A stretch of DNA of 64,000 bases from JBDTVS01 sp040007095 (GCA_040007095.1 JBDTVS010000149.1:4209-68208), one strand, 5' to 3'. Shown: positions 35,928 through 45,807, numbered from the stretch's first letter. The notes: generated by a model not told the origin, from the letters alone. A program made the numbers and translations.

Positions 35928-37073
35928 ATGAACGAGAAAATTCTACATTTACGGAGCAGCGGCGGCCTGTACGGGGCGGAGCAGGTAATCCTGAATCTGG
36001 CTCTTGAACTGAACAATTTGGGTTGTACCAACCATGTCGTTTGCTTCAACCACATCAAGAGTCCTCATCTCGAGCTCGTGACGGAGGCGAGAGAGCACAA
36101 GCTGTCGGCCTTCGCCGTCGACTGTCGCGGCCTTTTCGACCTGCAGACCGTGAAGAGCATTCGCAGGCTCATGAAAGACCACGATATCGATGTGATCCAC
36201 TGCCATGACTATAAGACCAGAGTCTTCGGGTTATGCGCGACGAGCGGACTACAGGCAGCGAAGATAGCCACTAATCACTTGTGGACGCGCGCCAACCTCA
36301 CGCTTCGCGCGTATGAAGCGATCGACGGGATTCTGTTCAACGGTTTCGACAGAGTGGTCGCGGTGTCAGAACTCATTGAAACCGAATGCCGGCCGTTCAT
36401 GTTGAGGAAGGACAGACTGAGCTGCATTCCCAATGGCATAGACCAGCGCCGGTTCACGCTTGACAACCGCGAAAAACAGCGTAGCTTGACGCGCGCGCAA
36501 CTGGGACTGCAGGACAGCGATCTCGTCCTGGGGAATATCGCCCGCCTGTCGATCGAGAAGGACCAGGCCACGTTGCTCCACGCGTTCAAGCGGTTGACCG
36601 GGCTGGTGAAAGAGCGATCGTGTAAATTGCTGATGGTCGGGGACGGCCCGGAAGAAGAGAATTTGCGGAAGTTGGCGCGCGAATTGGAAGTCTCCGATCG
36701 ATGCCTGTTCCTGGGGGTACGGACTGATATCCCCCAAATCTTGAATTGCCTGGATGTCTACGTGCAGTCGTCAACGCGGGAAGGATTGCCCATTGCCGTC
36801 TTAGAGGCCATGGCCTCCGGCACGGCGATCGTATCGACAAAAGCGGGAGGCATTCCCAAGGTCATTGCCGACGGAGAGCAGGGACGGCTGGTGGAGATCG
36901 GTGATGCCGGCCAACTGGCGGCCGTTCTGAACGAAGTATTGGGCAATGCAGATGAACGCCGGAGGCTCGCAGAACAGGCGCGCCAGCTCGTGGCAGTGAG
37001 ATTTTCCGCGCGTGCCATGGCCGAAAGGTATCTCGAGTTATACCGCAGCGTGGCAGCGCACAGATCGAACTGA
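35928..37073 (+). CDS. Family 4 glycosyltransferase
   Basis: 381 residues. GT-B start ILHLRSSGGLYGAEQVILNL, donor domain LGNIARLSIEKDQATLLHAF, and the EX7E region in SSTREGLPIAVLEAMASGTA. The final EQARQLVAVRFSARAMAERY is typical of the closing helix. It is one of few plus-strand genes here and faces the convergent GT2 at 37130. Base composition is moderately lower than in the right-hand operon. Confidence 0.9.
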   Translation: MNEKILHLRSSGGLYGAEQVILNLALELNNLGCTNHVVCFNHIKSPHLELVTEAREHKLSAFAVDCRGLFDLQTVKSIRRLMKDHDIDVIHCHDYKTRVFGLCATSGLQAAKIATNHLWTRANLTLRAYEAIDGILFNGFDRVVAVSELIETECRPFMLRKDRLSCIPNGIDQRRFTLDNREKQRSLTRAQLGLQDSDLVLGNIARLSIEKDQATLLHAFKRLTGLVKERSCKLLMVGDGPEEENLRKLARELEVSDRCLFLGVRTDIPQILNCLDVYVQSSTREGLPIAVLEAMASGTAIVSTKAGGIPKVIADGEQGRLVEIGDAGQLAAVLNEVLGNADERRRLAEQARQLVAVRFSARAMAERYLELYRSVAAHRSN

Positions 37074-37129
37074 GATGTCCCGCCCCGCGGTCGGAGTGGT
37101 GATCGGCCGCCCGGTTGAACACGCCAAGA

Positions 37130-38116
37130 TCACTTCCACACCTGGCCGCCGCAGTCACGGATATACGCCCTGGCCGTCAAGGTCAGGGGCCGGCGTTCGC
37201 CCACGTTGCGGACAGCCCAGCTGAGGAAATTCCAGAACGATCGGATGACATTGAGTCGGCCGCGATTCAGGACCAGCATATAGGCCGAGAACAACGCGAT
37301 ATTGATCGGCAGATAGAGCACTGGCATGTGCTTGAACGAGATGATCATCTTGTTCGTGAGGTTCATCTCCTGCACCGCCTTCTTCGGTCGACGCCCGCCG
37401 GGATGGTTGTGCTCTACCACTTGGATGGCGGGCTCGTAGAAGATCTCATACCCGGCGTTCACGACCCGGTAGGCATAGTCAAGTTCCTCGAGACCATAGA
37501 AGAACTCCTTTGACATCGGTCCGACCTTCTGGAACGCTGACCGGCGCATCGCAAAACCGCTCCCCTGAAAACGGAACGTCTTGAACGGCTGATCCTGCGC
37601 CCGCTGCTTGTCCGTATGGGGAAACGCAGCGCGCAGCGTCTGGCCGGTGTTGAAATCAATGTTGCGGGCGGTGACGATTGCCACGCCAGGGTGTTCCGCG
37701 AAGTCCCGCTCATAGGTGTCGAACGCGCCGGCCGGCTGGAGGAACGTGTCATCGTCGATGAACACGATGAACGTGCCGCGCGCCGCGAGGGCACCGTCGT
37801 TCCTGGCGGACACGCCTTTGTTGAAACCAAGCTTCACGTATGTCCAGCGTTCAAAGGGCGCCAGCAACGAGGTACGGTCGATGGCATCCGGGTTGTTATC
37901 GACCAGAATGAACTGGATATCCCGGCGGCCGTTCGCGGCCGTCGCCACATGCTGGATTGCGTCGGCGGCGATTTCGTCGCGGGCGTAGGTGACCATGACG
38001 ATCGAAAATGCGATCGGCACGTCGGCCTGGTCGTGCGGGGAGTTCAGGATCTGGACCATGCCAGGTTTCGTCGCGAGCGCTTCGGCTCGTGCTGCATGCC
38101 GTTGACGGTCGCTCAC
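37130..38116 (-). CDS. Family 2 glycosyltransferase
   Basis: 328 residues. The GT-A core reads FSIVMVTYARDEIAADAIQH, QFILVDNNPDAIDR and GTFIVFIDDDTFLQPAGA (DxD). A C-terminal hydrophobic stretch LPINIALFSAYMLVLNRGRL suggests membrane association. GTG 38116 is the start: AGGAGGA lies four bases upstream. It is the last gene of the long minus-strand exopolysaccharide run. Confidence 0.9.
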   Translation of the reverse strand: MSDRQRHAARAEALATKPGMVQILNSPHDQADVPIAFSIVMVTYARDEIAADAIQHVATAANGRRDIQFILVDNNPDAIDRTSLLAPFERWTYVKLGFNKGVSARNDGALAARGTFIVFIDDDTFLQPAGAFDTYERDFAEHPGVAIVTARNIDFNTGQTLRAAFPHTDKQRAQDQPFKTFRFQGSGFAMRRSAFQKVGPMSKEFFYGLEELDYAYRVVNAGYEIFYEPAIQVVEHNHPGGRRPKKAVQEMNLTNKMIISFKHMPVLYLPINIALFSAYMLVLNRGRLNVIRSFWNFLSWAVRNVGERRPLTLTARAYIRDCGGQVWK

Positions 38117-38120
38117 AGTA

Positions 38121-38127
38121 TCCTCCT
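38121..38127 (-). promoter_or_regulatory. Strong ribosome binding site for a GTG start
   Basis: AGGAGGA precedes GTG 38116 by four bases on the minus strand and fixes the start of the GT2 gene. Confidence 0.65.
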
Positions 38128-38285
38128 GATCATCAGATCATGACGGTGGTGCACCGGGAACACTACGACAGCCGCCGGGGCCATTTCATACCTGATCGTG
38201 CCCCCAGGGACTGTCTCCACAGCCGACCCGCTGGGTTGGTGCCCGATCGAGGCAGTGACATCAAGGTGCCTGGCGTGGCGCATCA

Positions 38286-40382
38286 TCAGCGGGAGACCGA
38301 GGCTGGGTGAGGAACTTCTGGGGACGATTCAACGCTGCGAGTCAGCGCATCCGCCAACGACACTCGCGGCTGCCACTTGAGCTCCGATCTCGCCGCGGCA
38401 GACTTGAACTTCATGTTGGCTAAAGTACGTTTAAGACGATAGCGGGCGGTTCCCAACTTGCGTCGCCGGATCAGCGAAAGCAGGTCGATGCCCAGCATCA
38501 TCGACCAGACCACGGGATAGGGGACGAAGATAGGACGGATATAGCCATGGCTCACCTCGCGCAAGGTGCGCCCCACTTCCCCTTGACTGACTTCCGAATC
38601 AACCACGTCGTAGACCCTGCCGGTACGAACGTCACTGTTCGCCGCCGCGATCATGGCGTCGACGACGTTGGCAACGTACGTCAGCGCCATCGGCACCCCG
38701 CGGCCACCGGCGATGAGCGGACGCTTCGTCGAAGACGGAAGCTGAAGGTTGCCGATCGGAAGCTTTACGCCCGGGCCATAAATGCTACCGGGCCGGAGGA
38801 TGACGACGCGCGGACTGCTGTGCTGGGCGACATATTCGAGCAGCGCCCTCTCAGCCGCGAGCTTGGTCTGCGTATAGAAACCGCGATCGACCGCTTTCTC
38901 GTCGTAGGGCGCGGTCTCGTCGACGTACGGGCCACCGCGTCCAGGAATTCCATAGACCGCCAACGAGGATACGTAGACCAGCGTCTTGACACCGGCTTCC
39001 GCGGCAAGCCGCGCAAGGCGGACCGTTCCAGTGACGTTGGCCTCTTCGTAATCCTGCAGCGACCCGGGCGGCCCCGCCAACGCGGCGCAGTGAAACACCG
39101 TTTCGATGCCGTTGAGCGCCTTGCGCAGTTCCATCTCGGAGCCCAGATCGCCCTGAATCCACTCGACTCCCGGCCTCTGTCTGGCTCGCGAAACCAATCG
39201 GGTCATCGCTCGAACCGGCGCTTCAGCCGACAGTCGCTCGACGACCTGTCCGCCGAGGAACCCTGACGCACCAGTGACCAGAGCTTTTGGCGGCATGGCG
39301 GACGCATCAGGCGCCGCCATCATCGCACGACGTTTGGCCAATGCGCCGCAGGACGCCTTGATCTGATCCATGAGGCGGAGATTCAGGATCCCATGCTCGG
39401 GCAGTACGGACGGGGCGATCCCCTTCTCCAGAGACTCGTAAAAGTTCAGGATCAGTCCGCGCAGGCCCATATATCGCTTCACCTTGCCGGTGACGATTCC
39501 GGCCGCGACACTGGTGCCGGACCGAATCAGGCTGGCGGCCGTTCTGAAATTCAAACTGAACCGATCGACGAAAGAGGGCAGCCCGCTGCTCCGACGGCTC
39601 ACGACCGTCATCGTCACGAAATCGATCATGATTCTGCCGCTGGTTCCGACGACTTCGAGGCGGTTACATTCCGGAGCGGCGCAGAGCGACAGCGAGACTT
39701 CCCCGATGGCGTTGGCGGAGGGAATCAGCACGCGGATCTCCTCGACCGCGGCTTCACGAACCTGTCCCGGATTGAGGGCTACGACCTGCGGGTCGCCAGG
39801 TTCGTTCAGGAAGTGACAGGCGACATAGAGAGCGTGGGTCATGAGGTTTTCAAACAGACCCCAGTCATAGGTGTAGCTCCAGGGGATGACCGCCCCGCGT
39901 GCCTCGCCCTCATAGCTGAACCCCTGCTCGACCCGGACGGAAATGATCTCCCCCACCTCGCCTTCACGAATGCGCCGGCAGGCTTCAAGAAAGCACGGGT
40001 CGAAGAGCAGGCTGTGACCCGGGCAGACGTGGACGCCTGCGTTCTTGGCGGCTTCGACGATACATCGCGCATCGTCCAGGCTCGAGGCCAGTGGCTTTTC
40101 CACGTACATGTGTGCGTGATACTTCGCGGCAATGAGCGCCAAGGCCCGATGAGTGCGGGGCGGGGTGAGAAGGTGAACGACGTTCGGCTGAACCTCGCGC
40201 ATCATCTGTTCCATGTCGGTATAGACGCCGGCAATTCCGTAGCGGGCGGCCTGATCGCGAGCCATCGTCGCGTTGAGATCGCACAGAGCCACGACCTCGA
40301 CATTCGGTAAGGTCTTCAACGTCTCGATGTGAGTGTCGCTGATGCGGCCGCAACCGACCAGAGCCGTGCGAATGGTGCTCAC
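38286..40382 (-). CDS. Fusion of Gfo/Idh/MocA oxidoreductase and extended SDR (NAD-dependent epimerase/dehydratase)
   Basis: 698 residues with two complete enzymes. Residues 1-340 are a Gfo/Idh/MocA oxidoreductase: IRTALVGCGRISDTHIETLK, then YVEKPLASSLDDARCIVEAA with the conserved EKP. From about 362 an extended SDR begins with PPKALVTGASGFLGGQVVER, has YGIPGRGGPYVDETAPYD, the active-site YTQTK at about 503, and VVILRPGSIYGPG. The linker is short (MAAPDASAMPP). Both act on nucleotide sugars; covalent joining suggests consecutive steps such as 3-oxidation and 4-reduction or epimerisation. GTG 40382 is the start. Confidence 0.87.
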   Translation of the reverse strand: MSTIRTALVGCGRISDTHIETLKTLPNVEVVALCDLNATMARDQAARYGIAGVYTDMEQMMREVQPNVVHLLTPPRTHRALALIAAKYHAHMYVEKPLASSLDDARCIVEAAKNAGVHVCPGHSLLFDPCFLEACRRIREGEVGEIISVRVEQGFSYEGEARGAVIPWSYTYDWGLFENLMTHALYVACHFLNEPGDPQVVALNPGQVREAAVEEIRVLIPSANAIGEVSLSLCAAPECNRLEVVGTSGRIMIDFVTMTVVSRRSSGLPSFVDRFSLNFRTAASLIRSGTSVAAGIVTGKVKRYMGLRGLILNFYESLEKGIAPSVLPEHGILNLRLMDQIKASCGALAKRRAMMAAPDASAMPPKALVTGASGFLGGQVVERLSAEAPVRAMTRLVSRARQRPGVEWIQGDLGSEMELRKALNGIETVFHCAALAGPPGSLQDYEEANVTGTVRLARLAAEAGVKTLVYVSSLAVYGIPGRGGPYVDETAPYDEKAVDRGFYTQTKLAAERALLEYVAQHSSPRVVILRPGSIYGPGVKLPIGNLQLPSSTKRPLIAGGRGVPMALTYVANVVDAMIAAANSDVRTGRVYDVVDSEVSQGEVGRTLREVSHGYIRPIFVPYPVVWSMMLGIDLLSLIRRRKLGTARYRLKRTLANMKFKSAAARSELKWQPRVSLADALTRSVESSPEVPHPASVSR

Positions 40383-40702
40383 TGGGCGAGCCCCCCGATG
40401 AAGGAGACAACAGTCGCGAGGAGGTGGGCCCGCACCTCCCGCGCCGGAAGCGCCTGGACGGCGGTGTCGAACATTCGAGCAGCTCTACGCGGAAGAATCA
40501 CGGATCTGGGTGTGAATCGAATAGTTTTCATTTGACGTTCGTAGTAAAGATAAGAAGACGTTGGTTCAGAGAGATGAGTCGAGACGGTGAACGGCGTTCG
40601 AGTTTGTGCTGAGACTTGGCGAATGCGGGGGCGGGAGGCGGGAGGTTGCGGAAGCGGCGGCCCGGGTCGCAGTTCAGAATCAGCAGTCGGCGTCCGGAGA
40701 CG
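40383..40702. other. Intergenic region between two exopolysaccharide genes
   Basis: 320 bp between the sugar transferase stop and the Gfo/Idh-SDR start. It includes an AT-rich patch near 40515-40565 that may be a promoter, but no consensus could be defended. No coding sequence is recognised. Confidence 0.4.
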
Positions 40703-41473
40703 TCAGCGCTCGCTCCGCTTTTCGGATTCTCGATCGTCGGCGGGCCGATAGGCGTTTGTATCCGTCTTCGCAAGTTCCGGCGGCTCAGGAAACCGCCGTG
40801 CGCCAACAATCCGCGCGAGGATCGCGGCAGCGGTGCGAAATATCACGCGAATGTCATAGAGGGCGCGCCCGCGCTGGATATAGACGCGATCCAGTGCCAG
40901 CTTTACTGGCAGTAAACGCTTGACGTAGTGATCCACGGTGGAATCTGCGGCCAGCGTGGATTCGCCGTGGGTGTAGTAATACACCGTCCCAGGGCTCGTT
41001 ACACCTGGCGGCACCTGCAGCGTGGTGATGTCGTCAGCCGAATAATGGCCACGTACGATCTCCGGCGCTTCCGGCCGGGGACCAACGATGCTCATATCAC
41101 CCTTCAGTACATTGACCAGTTGAGGCAACTCATCGATCTTCGTGGCTCGCAGGAATGCCCCGAACGGGAACACGCGGGAGTCCCTGGCAGCGGTAATCGG
41201 ACTCGAGGCGTCGCTGTCAACCCGCATCGTCCGGAACTTATACATCGTGAACTCGCGGCCGTAATAGCCGTCCTGCCGTCGTCGTTCGCCCAGGTGGACG
41301 GGGGCTCCGGAGTCCGACCGGCTTCGGCGAAGGTCACGGCCGATGCGTTTTGCCCGATAGAAGATGGGACCCGGGCTGGTGAGCTTGATGCCGATGGCTG
41401 CGACGACGAATAACGGCGACGTCACGGCCAACGCGAGGCCAGCGACAACGACGTCGAGCGGACGTTTCACCAT
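40703..41473 (-). CDS. Undecaprenyl-phosphate sugar phosphotransferase (bacterial sugar transferase family)
   Basis: 256 residues. One N-terminal membrane helix (PLDVVVAGLALAVTSPLFVV), then the family core: PGPIFYRAKRIGRD, FTMYKFRTMRVDSDAS, ATKIDELPQLVNVLKGDMSI, VGPRPE. It transfers a sugar-1-phosphate to undecaprenyl phosphate and so starts the repeat unit. The short form lacks the extra helices of WcaJ/WbaP. ATG 41473 is chosen over 41509 because it clears the upstream AsnB stop by 11 bp. Confidence 0.92.
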   Translation of the reverse strand: MVKRPLDVVVAGLALAVTSPLFVVAAIGIKLTSPGPIFYRAKRIGRDLRRSRSDSGAPVHLGERRRQDGYYGREFTMYKFRTMRVDSDASSPITAARDSRVFPFGAFLRATKIDELPQLVNVLKGDMSIVGPRPEAPEIVRGHYSADDITTLQVPPGVTSPGTVYYYTHGESTLAADSTVDHYVKRLLPVKLALDRVYIQRGRALYDIRVIFRTAAAILARIVGARRFPEPPELAKTDTNAYRPADDRESEKRSER

Positions 41474-41484
41474 AGAAGATCCAG

Positions 41485-43461
41485 TTATAAGGCGAACGCT
41501 CGCATCCACATCTCGAGCGAAAGGATCCTGAACAGGCCGAGAAATGACTCGGTATTGGTGCTTCCCGCGCTGGAGGCTTCATACCAACGCCTCAACGCGG
41601 CGACGTCCACGTAGCGCCGGCAGCGCAACTCGCCGCTGAGCAGGCCGACAATGGCACCACGGAGGTCGCCGGCAAGCCACGCGCGATCCGGCGCGGCGAA
41701 TCCGAGCTTGGATTTTCGCAGCCTGACCGCGTCTGGGACGACGCCCGCCATGGCCTGGCGGACCGCAAACTTGCTCCACCCGTTGTTCACCTTCAAGTGG
41801 TCCGGAAGCGACACGCCCAACTCGACAACGTGGTGATCCAACAGCGGGACACGGGCCTCCAGTGAGAAAGCCATTGACGATCGGTCTTCCATGCGCAGCA
41901 GCTGCGGCAGCGTGTCGACGCCGATGTCATCCATCTGGATTCGCTGCAGCGACGTGCAATGCGAGCCATTGCGGTCGCTGCCGGCATTGCGCCACCAGCG
42001 CGCGGCGGGCGAGCTGTCGTCCGCCACCGCCGCGTTCCAGTCGGCGGTCACGATGTTCTGAAGGGCGGAATCCATGTGCAGCGCACGCCGCATGAAGGGC
42101 GGCAGGTAGCGATAGCCGTTCCTGATATCCAGAACGTAGCGATCGCCCTGACGTAGCATTCCCGTGAGCTCCCGCGCAGCCGTGCCGATTCGTCCCGATC
42201 GAAGGAGAGAGGCAAGGTAAGCGTAGCGGAACTTTGCGTATCCACCAAACACCTCGTCGCCGCCCTGCCCGTCAATCAATACCTTGACACCACCCTCGCT
42301 GGCCGCCCGCATCACGCGCCACTGGGCATAGAAGCTGAGCGCCCCGAATGGCATATCCTGATGCCATGCCATCCGTTGAAAGTCCGACCAGAAATCATCC
42401 GGTGAGGGGAACACCAGGTGCGGCCGCGCACCAGCGGACTGAGCGATCTCGAGTGCGTACTTTCGTTCGTCGAAGGCGGCCTGCTCGTAACACGAGGTGA
42501 ACGTAAACAGACGGTCGCCAATTGACGCGGCCGCCTCGGGCTGCTCCCGCCAAAGTTTTCCGATGATCCCGACCAGGGTCGACGAGTCGAGCCCGCCGCT
42601 CAGGCAGCTCCCCACTCGGACGTCGCTGATCAGGTGACTCCGTACCGTCGCGATGAGTGTCTCGCGCAGTTCCGCCACCTGGTCCGCATCGCTCTGTCCA
42701 CGCCTCGACTGCGGGTCGAGACTCCAGTAGCGTCGAATCACCGTGCGGCCGGTGGCGTCGACGGTCAAGGTATGCGCGGCCGGCAGGGCACGAACATTCC
42801 GGAACAGCGTCCGCTCCACATAGTCGCAGTTGCCATGCGCAAGAAACCCGACGACCGCGTGGTCATCCGGCTCGGGGCGGCATGGCGGGTAGGCGAAGAG
42901 CGCCTTGATCTCCGAAGCGAACACGAAGCAGCCAGCCAACGTCGCGTAGTAGAACGGCTTGATGCCCAGTCGGTCTCTCGCGCAGAAGAGATGTCGTTTG
43001 GCATCGTCCCAAATCGCCAGCGCAAACATGCCATCGAGCCGTTCGAGGCAGTCTTCTCCCCATTCCACGTACGCCTTCAGCAGCACCTCAGTATCGGTTC
43101 GCGTCGAAAATTTGTGGCCCGCTGACTCGAGCAGCGTTCGGATCTCCTGATGGTTGTAGATTTCGCCGTTGAAAACGATCCAGGTCCGCCCGTCTGGCGT
43201 GCACATCGGCTGCAACCCACGGTCCGACAGGTCGAGGATGGCGAGACGCCGGTGGCCAAGGCCCACGCGCGCCGGGGAATCCCCCATCGCGGCGTCGCTG
43301 GCACGCCGCTGAAACGAATACCGCAGCTGATTCCAATCCCCAGACGCCAGCAAGAAGCCCTCACCATCTGGGCCGCGATGAGCGACGAGGTCGTTCATCC
43401 GTTGCAGCACATGAGGATCCACTCTGCCATCCGACGCGACGATGCCAACGATGCCGCACAT
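41485..43461 (-). CDS. asnB: Glutamine-hydrolysing asparagine synthase-like amidotransferase
   Basis: 658 residues beginning MCGIVGIVASDG, with Cys2 as the glutaminase nucleophile; HRGPDGEG and FNGEIYNHQEIRTLLESAG follow. The synthetase domain has GSCLSGGLDSSTLVGI at about residue 283 and DGQGGDEVFGGYAKF. It could amidate a uronic acid or amino-acid substituent of the exopolysaccharide, as proposed for such genes in exosortase-linked loci. A longer open frame to 43809 is rejected because Cys must follow the initiator Met. It lies 31 bp after the GT2 stop. Confidence 0.92.
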   Translation of the reverse strand: MCGIVGIVASDGRVDPHVLQRMNDLVAHRGPDGEGFLLASGDWNQLRYSFQRRASDAAMGDSPARVGLGHRRLAILDLSDRGLQPMCTPDGRTWIVFNGEIYNHQEIRTLLESAGHKFSTRTDTEVLLKAYVEWGEDCLERLDGMFALAIWDDAKRHLFCARDRLGIKPFYYATLAGCFVFASEIKALFAYPPCRPEPDDHAVVGFLAHGNCDYVERTLFRNVRALPAAHTLTVDATGRTVIRRYWSLDPQSRRGQSDADQVAELRETLIATVRSHLISDVRVGSCLSGGLDSSTLVGIIGKLWREQPEAAASIGDRLFTFTSCYEQAAFDERKYALEIAQSAGARPHLVFPSPDDFWSDFQRMAWHQDMPFGALSFYAQWRVMRAASEGGVKVLIDGQGGDEVFGGYAKFRYAYLASLLRSGRIGTAARELTGMLRQGDRYVLDIRNGYRYLPPFMRRALHMDSALQNIVTADWNAAVADDSSPAARWWRNAGSDRNGSHCTSLQRIQMDDIGVDTLPQLLRMEDRSSMAFSLEARVPLLDHHVVELGVSLPDHLKVNNGWSKFAVRQAMAGVVPDAVRLRKSKLGFAAPDRAWLAGDLRGAIVGLLSGELRCRRYVDVAALRRWYEASSAGSTNTESFLGLFRILSLEMWMRAFAL

Positions 43462-43492
43462 ATTGTGTTTGATCGGAACTGGAGTGAGACAA

Positions 43493-44536
43493 TCAGCGGC
43501 TGATGGCCGCCATTTTTCCTTGGGCGTCCCACGCACCGGCTCGAAAGAACCGCGCCCACAGGCCGTATCCCAGCCCCAGGGCGTAGCCGGCGTGCATGGT
43601 CGCAATCGCGATCGGCACACACGACGAGACACGAAGGTCGTTCCGCCGCACGCTGTGAACCCCCGCGAGGAGAAGCCCGGTCGCATACAGAAGGGGGAGA
43701 CCGACGGCAAGCAGCGGTTCGCGCCACCATAGACCCGCCAATGCCAGAACCACACATGCCAGGTAGAACAGCGTTGGCGCCATCTGACGCAGCGTGGTTG
43801 GCCGCCCATGTTTCTCGACGACCGGGATCCGCCAGAAGCCGTACTGAAAGTACTGCTTGAATAGCTGCCCGAGACGCTCGCGCACGAAATAGGAATACTT
43901 CACGCTGGGCGAGATGAAGATCTTGCCACCCGCCTGGCCGATCCGGTAGTTGAACTCATCGTCCTGATTTCGCACCAGCCGCTCGTCGAACAGGCCGACG
44001 CGATCGAACACCCAGCGTCTGAGCGCGGGAAATTGCGCACTCTCCACGTACCCCTCGAACCCGGGGAAACGATGCCGGGCATTGCCCACGCCGAGCGGAT
44101 GCGACATCGCAACCGCCACGGCTTTCCCGAGCGTGGTGGTCGCGGCATGTTGAATGGGTCCGCCCACGATCCAGGCTTCCGGATGCGCCGCCAGGAGCGC
44201 CACATTCTGTCGAATGAAATCGGGCGCGATCAGCGCATGACCGTCGATTCGGATGATGACGTCTCCTTTGGAGCGCGCCACCGCAATATTCAGGCCGGTC
44301 GACACGATGCGACCAGGATTGTCGACGACCAGGAGCCTAGAGTGTCTCGCCTGAAGGGAGGCCAGGGCCTCGCGTGTGCCGTCCGTCGACTGACCGTCGG
44401 CGACGATCACTTCGAGGCGATCGGCAGGATAGTCCTGCTCGAGGATCGCGCCGATCAAATCGGCGATGAACACGGCCTCATTGCGGACCGGTATCACGAC
44501 GCTTACGAAGGGCCAGGAATCCACGTGCTGGTTCAT
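43493..44536 (-). CDS. Family 2 glycosyltransferase with C-terminal membrane segments (ExoA-like)
   Basis: 347 residues. The GT-A core is VSVVIPVRNEAVFIADLIGA, VIVADGQSTDGTREAL and DVIIRIDGHALIAPDF; the last resembles the succinoglycan ExoA group. SAQFPALRRWVFDRVGLFDE and RNQDDEFNYR supply the acceptor-side residues. From residue 250 there are about three membrane segments. It lies 15 bp downstream of the aminotransferase gene. Confidence 0.9.
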   Translation of the reverse strand: MNQHVDSWPFVSVVIPVRNEAVFIADLIGAILEQDYPADRLEVIVADGQSTDGTREALASLQARHSRLLVVDNPGRIVSTGLNIAVARSKGDVIIRIDGHALIAPDFIRQNVALLAAHPEAWIVGGPIQHAATTTLGKAVAVAMSHPLGVGNARHRFPGFEGYVESAQFPALRRWVFDRVGLFDERLVRNQDDEFNYRIGQAGGKIFISPSVKYSYFVRERLGQLFKQYFQYGFWRIPVVEKHGRPTTLRQMAPTLFYLACVVLALAGLWWREPLLAVGLPLLYATGLLLAGVHSVRRNDLRVSSCVPIAIATMHAGYALGLGYGLWARFFRAGAWDAQGKMAAISR

Positions 44537-44551
44537 TGATTGATTTTCAGA

Positions 44552-45787
44552 TTACCGGGTGACAGTCAGCCGTGACGAGCGGCCGCACGCGGCCCGAACC
44601 TTGTCGACGACGGTATCGATTTCGTGCCGGCTCATCGTCGAAAAGAGCGGCAAGCTGATCAGACGCGCCCAGACGGCCGTTGCCGCAGGCAGATCGTCTG
44701 GACTCCAGCCAAACGTTTCCTCGTAGTACGGATGGAGATGCAGCGGGCGCCAGTGCACCGAGCACGATACCCCCGCCTGGTTCAACTCTCGGATGAAGGC
44801 GTTGCGATCGATCGCCAGGGTCTCGAGACGCAACCGGATCGGAAACAGGTGCCACGAGTGCACTCGATCCGTGTCGATCGGCGGGAGCTCGATCTCGCCG
44901 ACATCGCCCAATCGATCACGGTACTCCTGCGCGATCGCCTCCCTGGCGCACCGCATCTCTTCCGCACGGGCGAGTTGATGGATGCCGATGGCGGCGGCGA
45001 CATCGGTCATGTTGTACTTGTAGCCAGGGGCGAGGATACGGTAGTCCCAACTGCCACCGCCCGAGTATCTTCCCCAGGCATCGTGCGAAAGTCCGTGGAG
45101 CGAGAGCAATCGCATGCGCGCGGCCAGTTTGGCGTCGGCGGTAACGGCCATGCCGCCTTCACCGGTCGTGATCGTCTTGTTCGCATAGAACGAGAAGCAC
45201 GAGATCGCGGCGGTCTGCTGGCCGCACTGCTGCCACGCTGCTTCCGGCCCCCGTCGCCAGGCAGCAGGAAACGCATGCGCCGCGTCTTCGACCACCCAGA
45301 GGTTGTGGCGCGACGCAAAGGCATTGATGTCGTCGATGTTCAGCATCATCCCGCCCACGTGCACGGGGATCATGCCGACTACCGGCAGGTCTCGCGGCAG
45401 CCCCGCGAGCGTGCCGCCCGATCTGAGAGAGAGAAGCGTCCGCTCCGCGTGGAGGAGATCCATATTGAGCGTGACCGGGTCGCAGTCGACGAGAATGGGA
45501 ATCCCGCCCTCGTACCGAACCACTTCGGCCGTGGCCGCAAACGTCAACGCGGGGACGAGGACGCCGTCACCCTGACGCAGGCCGAGCGCATGCACCGCCA
45601 AATGGAGAGCAGCGGTGCAGGAGTTCAACGCGACCGCATGCGGGGCGCCGACGGCGTTTGCAAATGCCTCCTCGAACTGTTTCACGCGCGGCCCGGTTGT
45701 CAGCCAGCCCGAACGAAGCGCGGCGACGACCTCCTGAATTTCGGCTTCACGGATATCCGGACGGTAGAATGGAACTTCGGTCTGCAT
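44552..45787 (-). CDS. DegT/DnrJ/EryC1/StrS family sugar aminotransferase
   Basis: 411 residues. PLP-enzyme landmarks: FANAVGAPHAVALNSCTAAL, VVEDAAHAFPA, and the Schiff-base lysine in CFSFYANKTITTGEGGMAVT. These enzymes aminate a keto-sugar nucleotide to an amino sugar, or in some members dehydrate. No key residue appears missing. The likely substrate is made by the dehydratase at the left edge or by the Gfo/Idh-SDR fusion, which is inference. Confidence 0.92.
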   Translation of the reverse strand: MQTEVPFYRPDIREAEIQEVVAALRSGWLTTGPRVKQFEEAFANAVGAPHAVALNSCTAALHLAVHALGLRQGDGVLVPALTFAATAEVVRYEGGIPILVDCDPVTLNMDLLHAERTLLSLRSGGTLAGLPRDLPVVGMIPVHVGGMMLNIDDINAFASRHNLWVVEDAAHAFPAAWRRGPEAAWQQCGQQTAAISCFSFYANKTITTGEGGMAVTADAKLAARMRLLSLHGLSHDAWGRYSGGGSWDYRILAPGYKYNMTDVAAAIGIHQLARAEEMRCAREAIAQEYRDRLGDVGEIELPPIDTDRVHSWHLFPIRLRLETLAIDRNAFIRELNQAGVSCSVHWRPLHLHPYYEETFGWSPDDLPAATAVWARLISLPLFSTMSRHEIDTVVDKVRAACGRSSRLTVTR

Positions 45788-45807
45788 TAGAGACTCTCTT
45801 CTGGTTG

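Noticed and set aside
43462..43809. 116-residue N-terminal extension of AsnB
   Set aside because: A glutaminase cysteine must be residue 2; MCGIVG begins at 43461, and the extension lies over the upstream GT2 gene.
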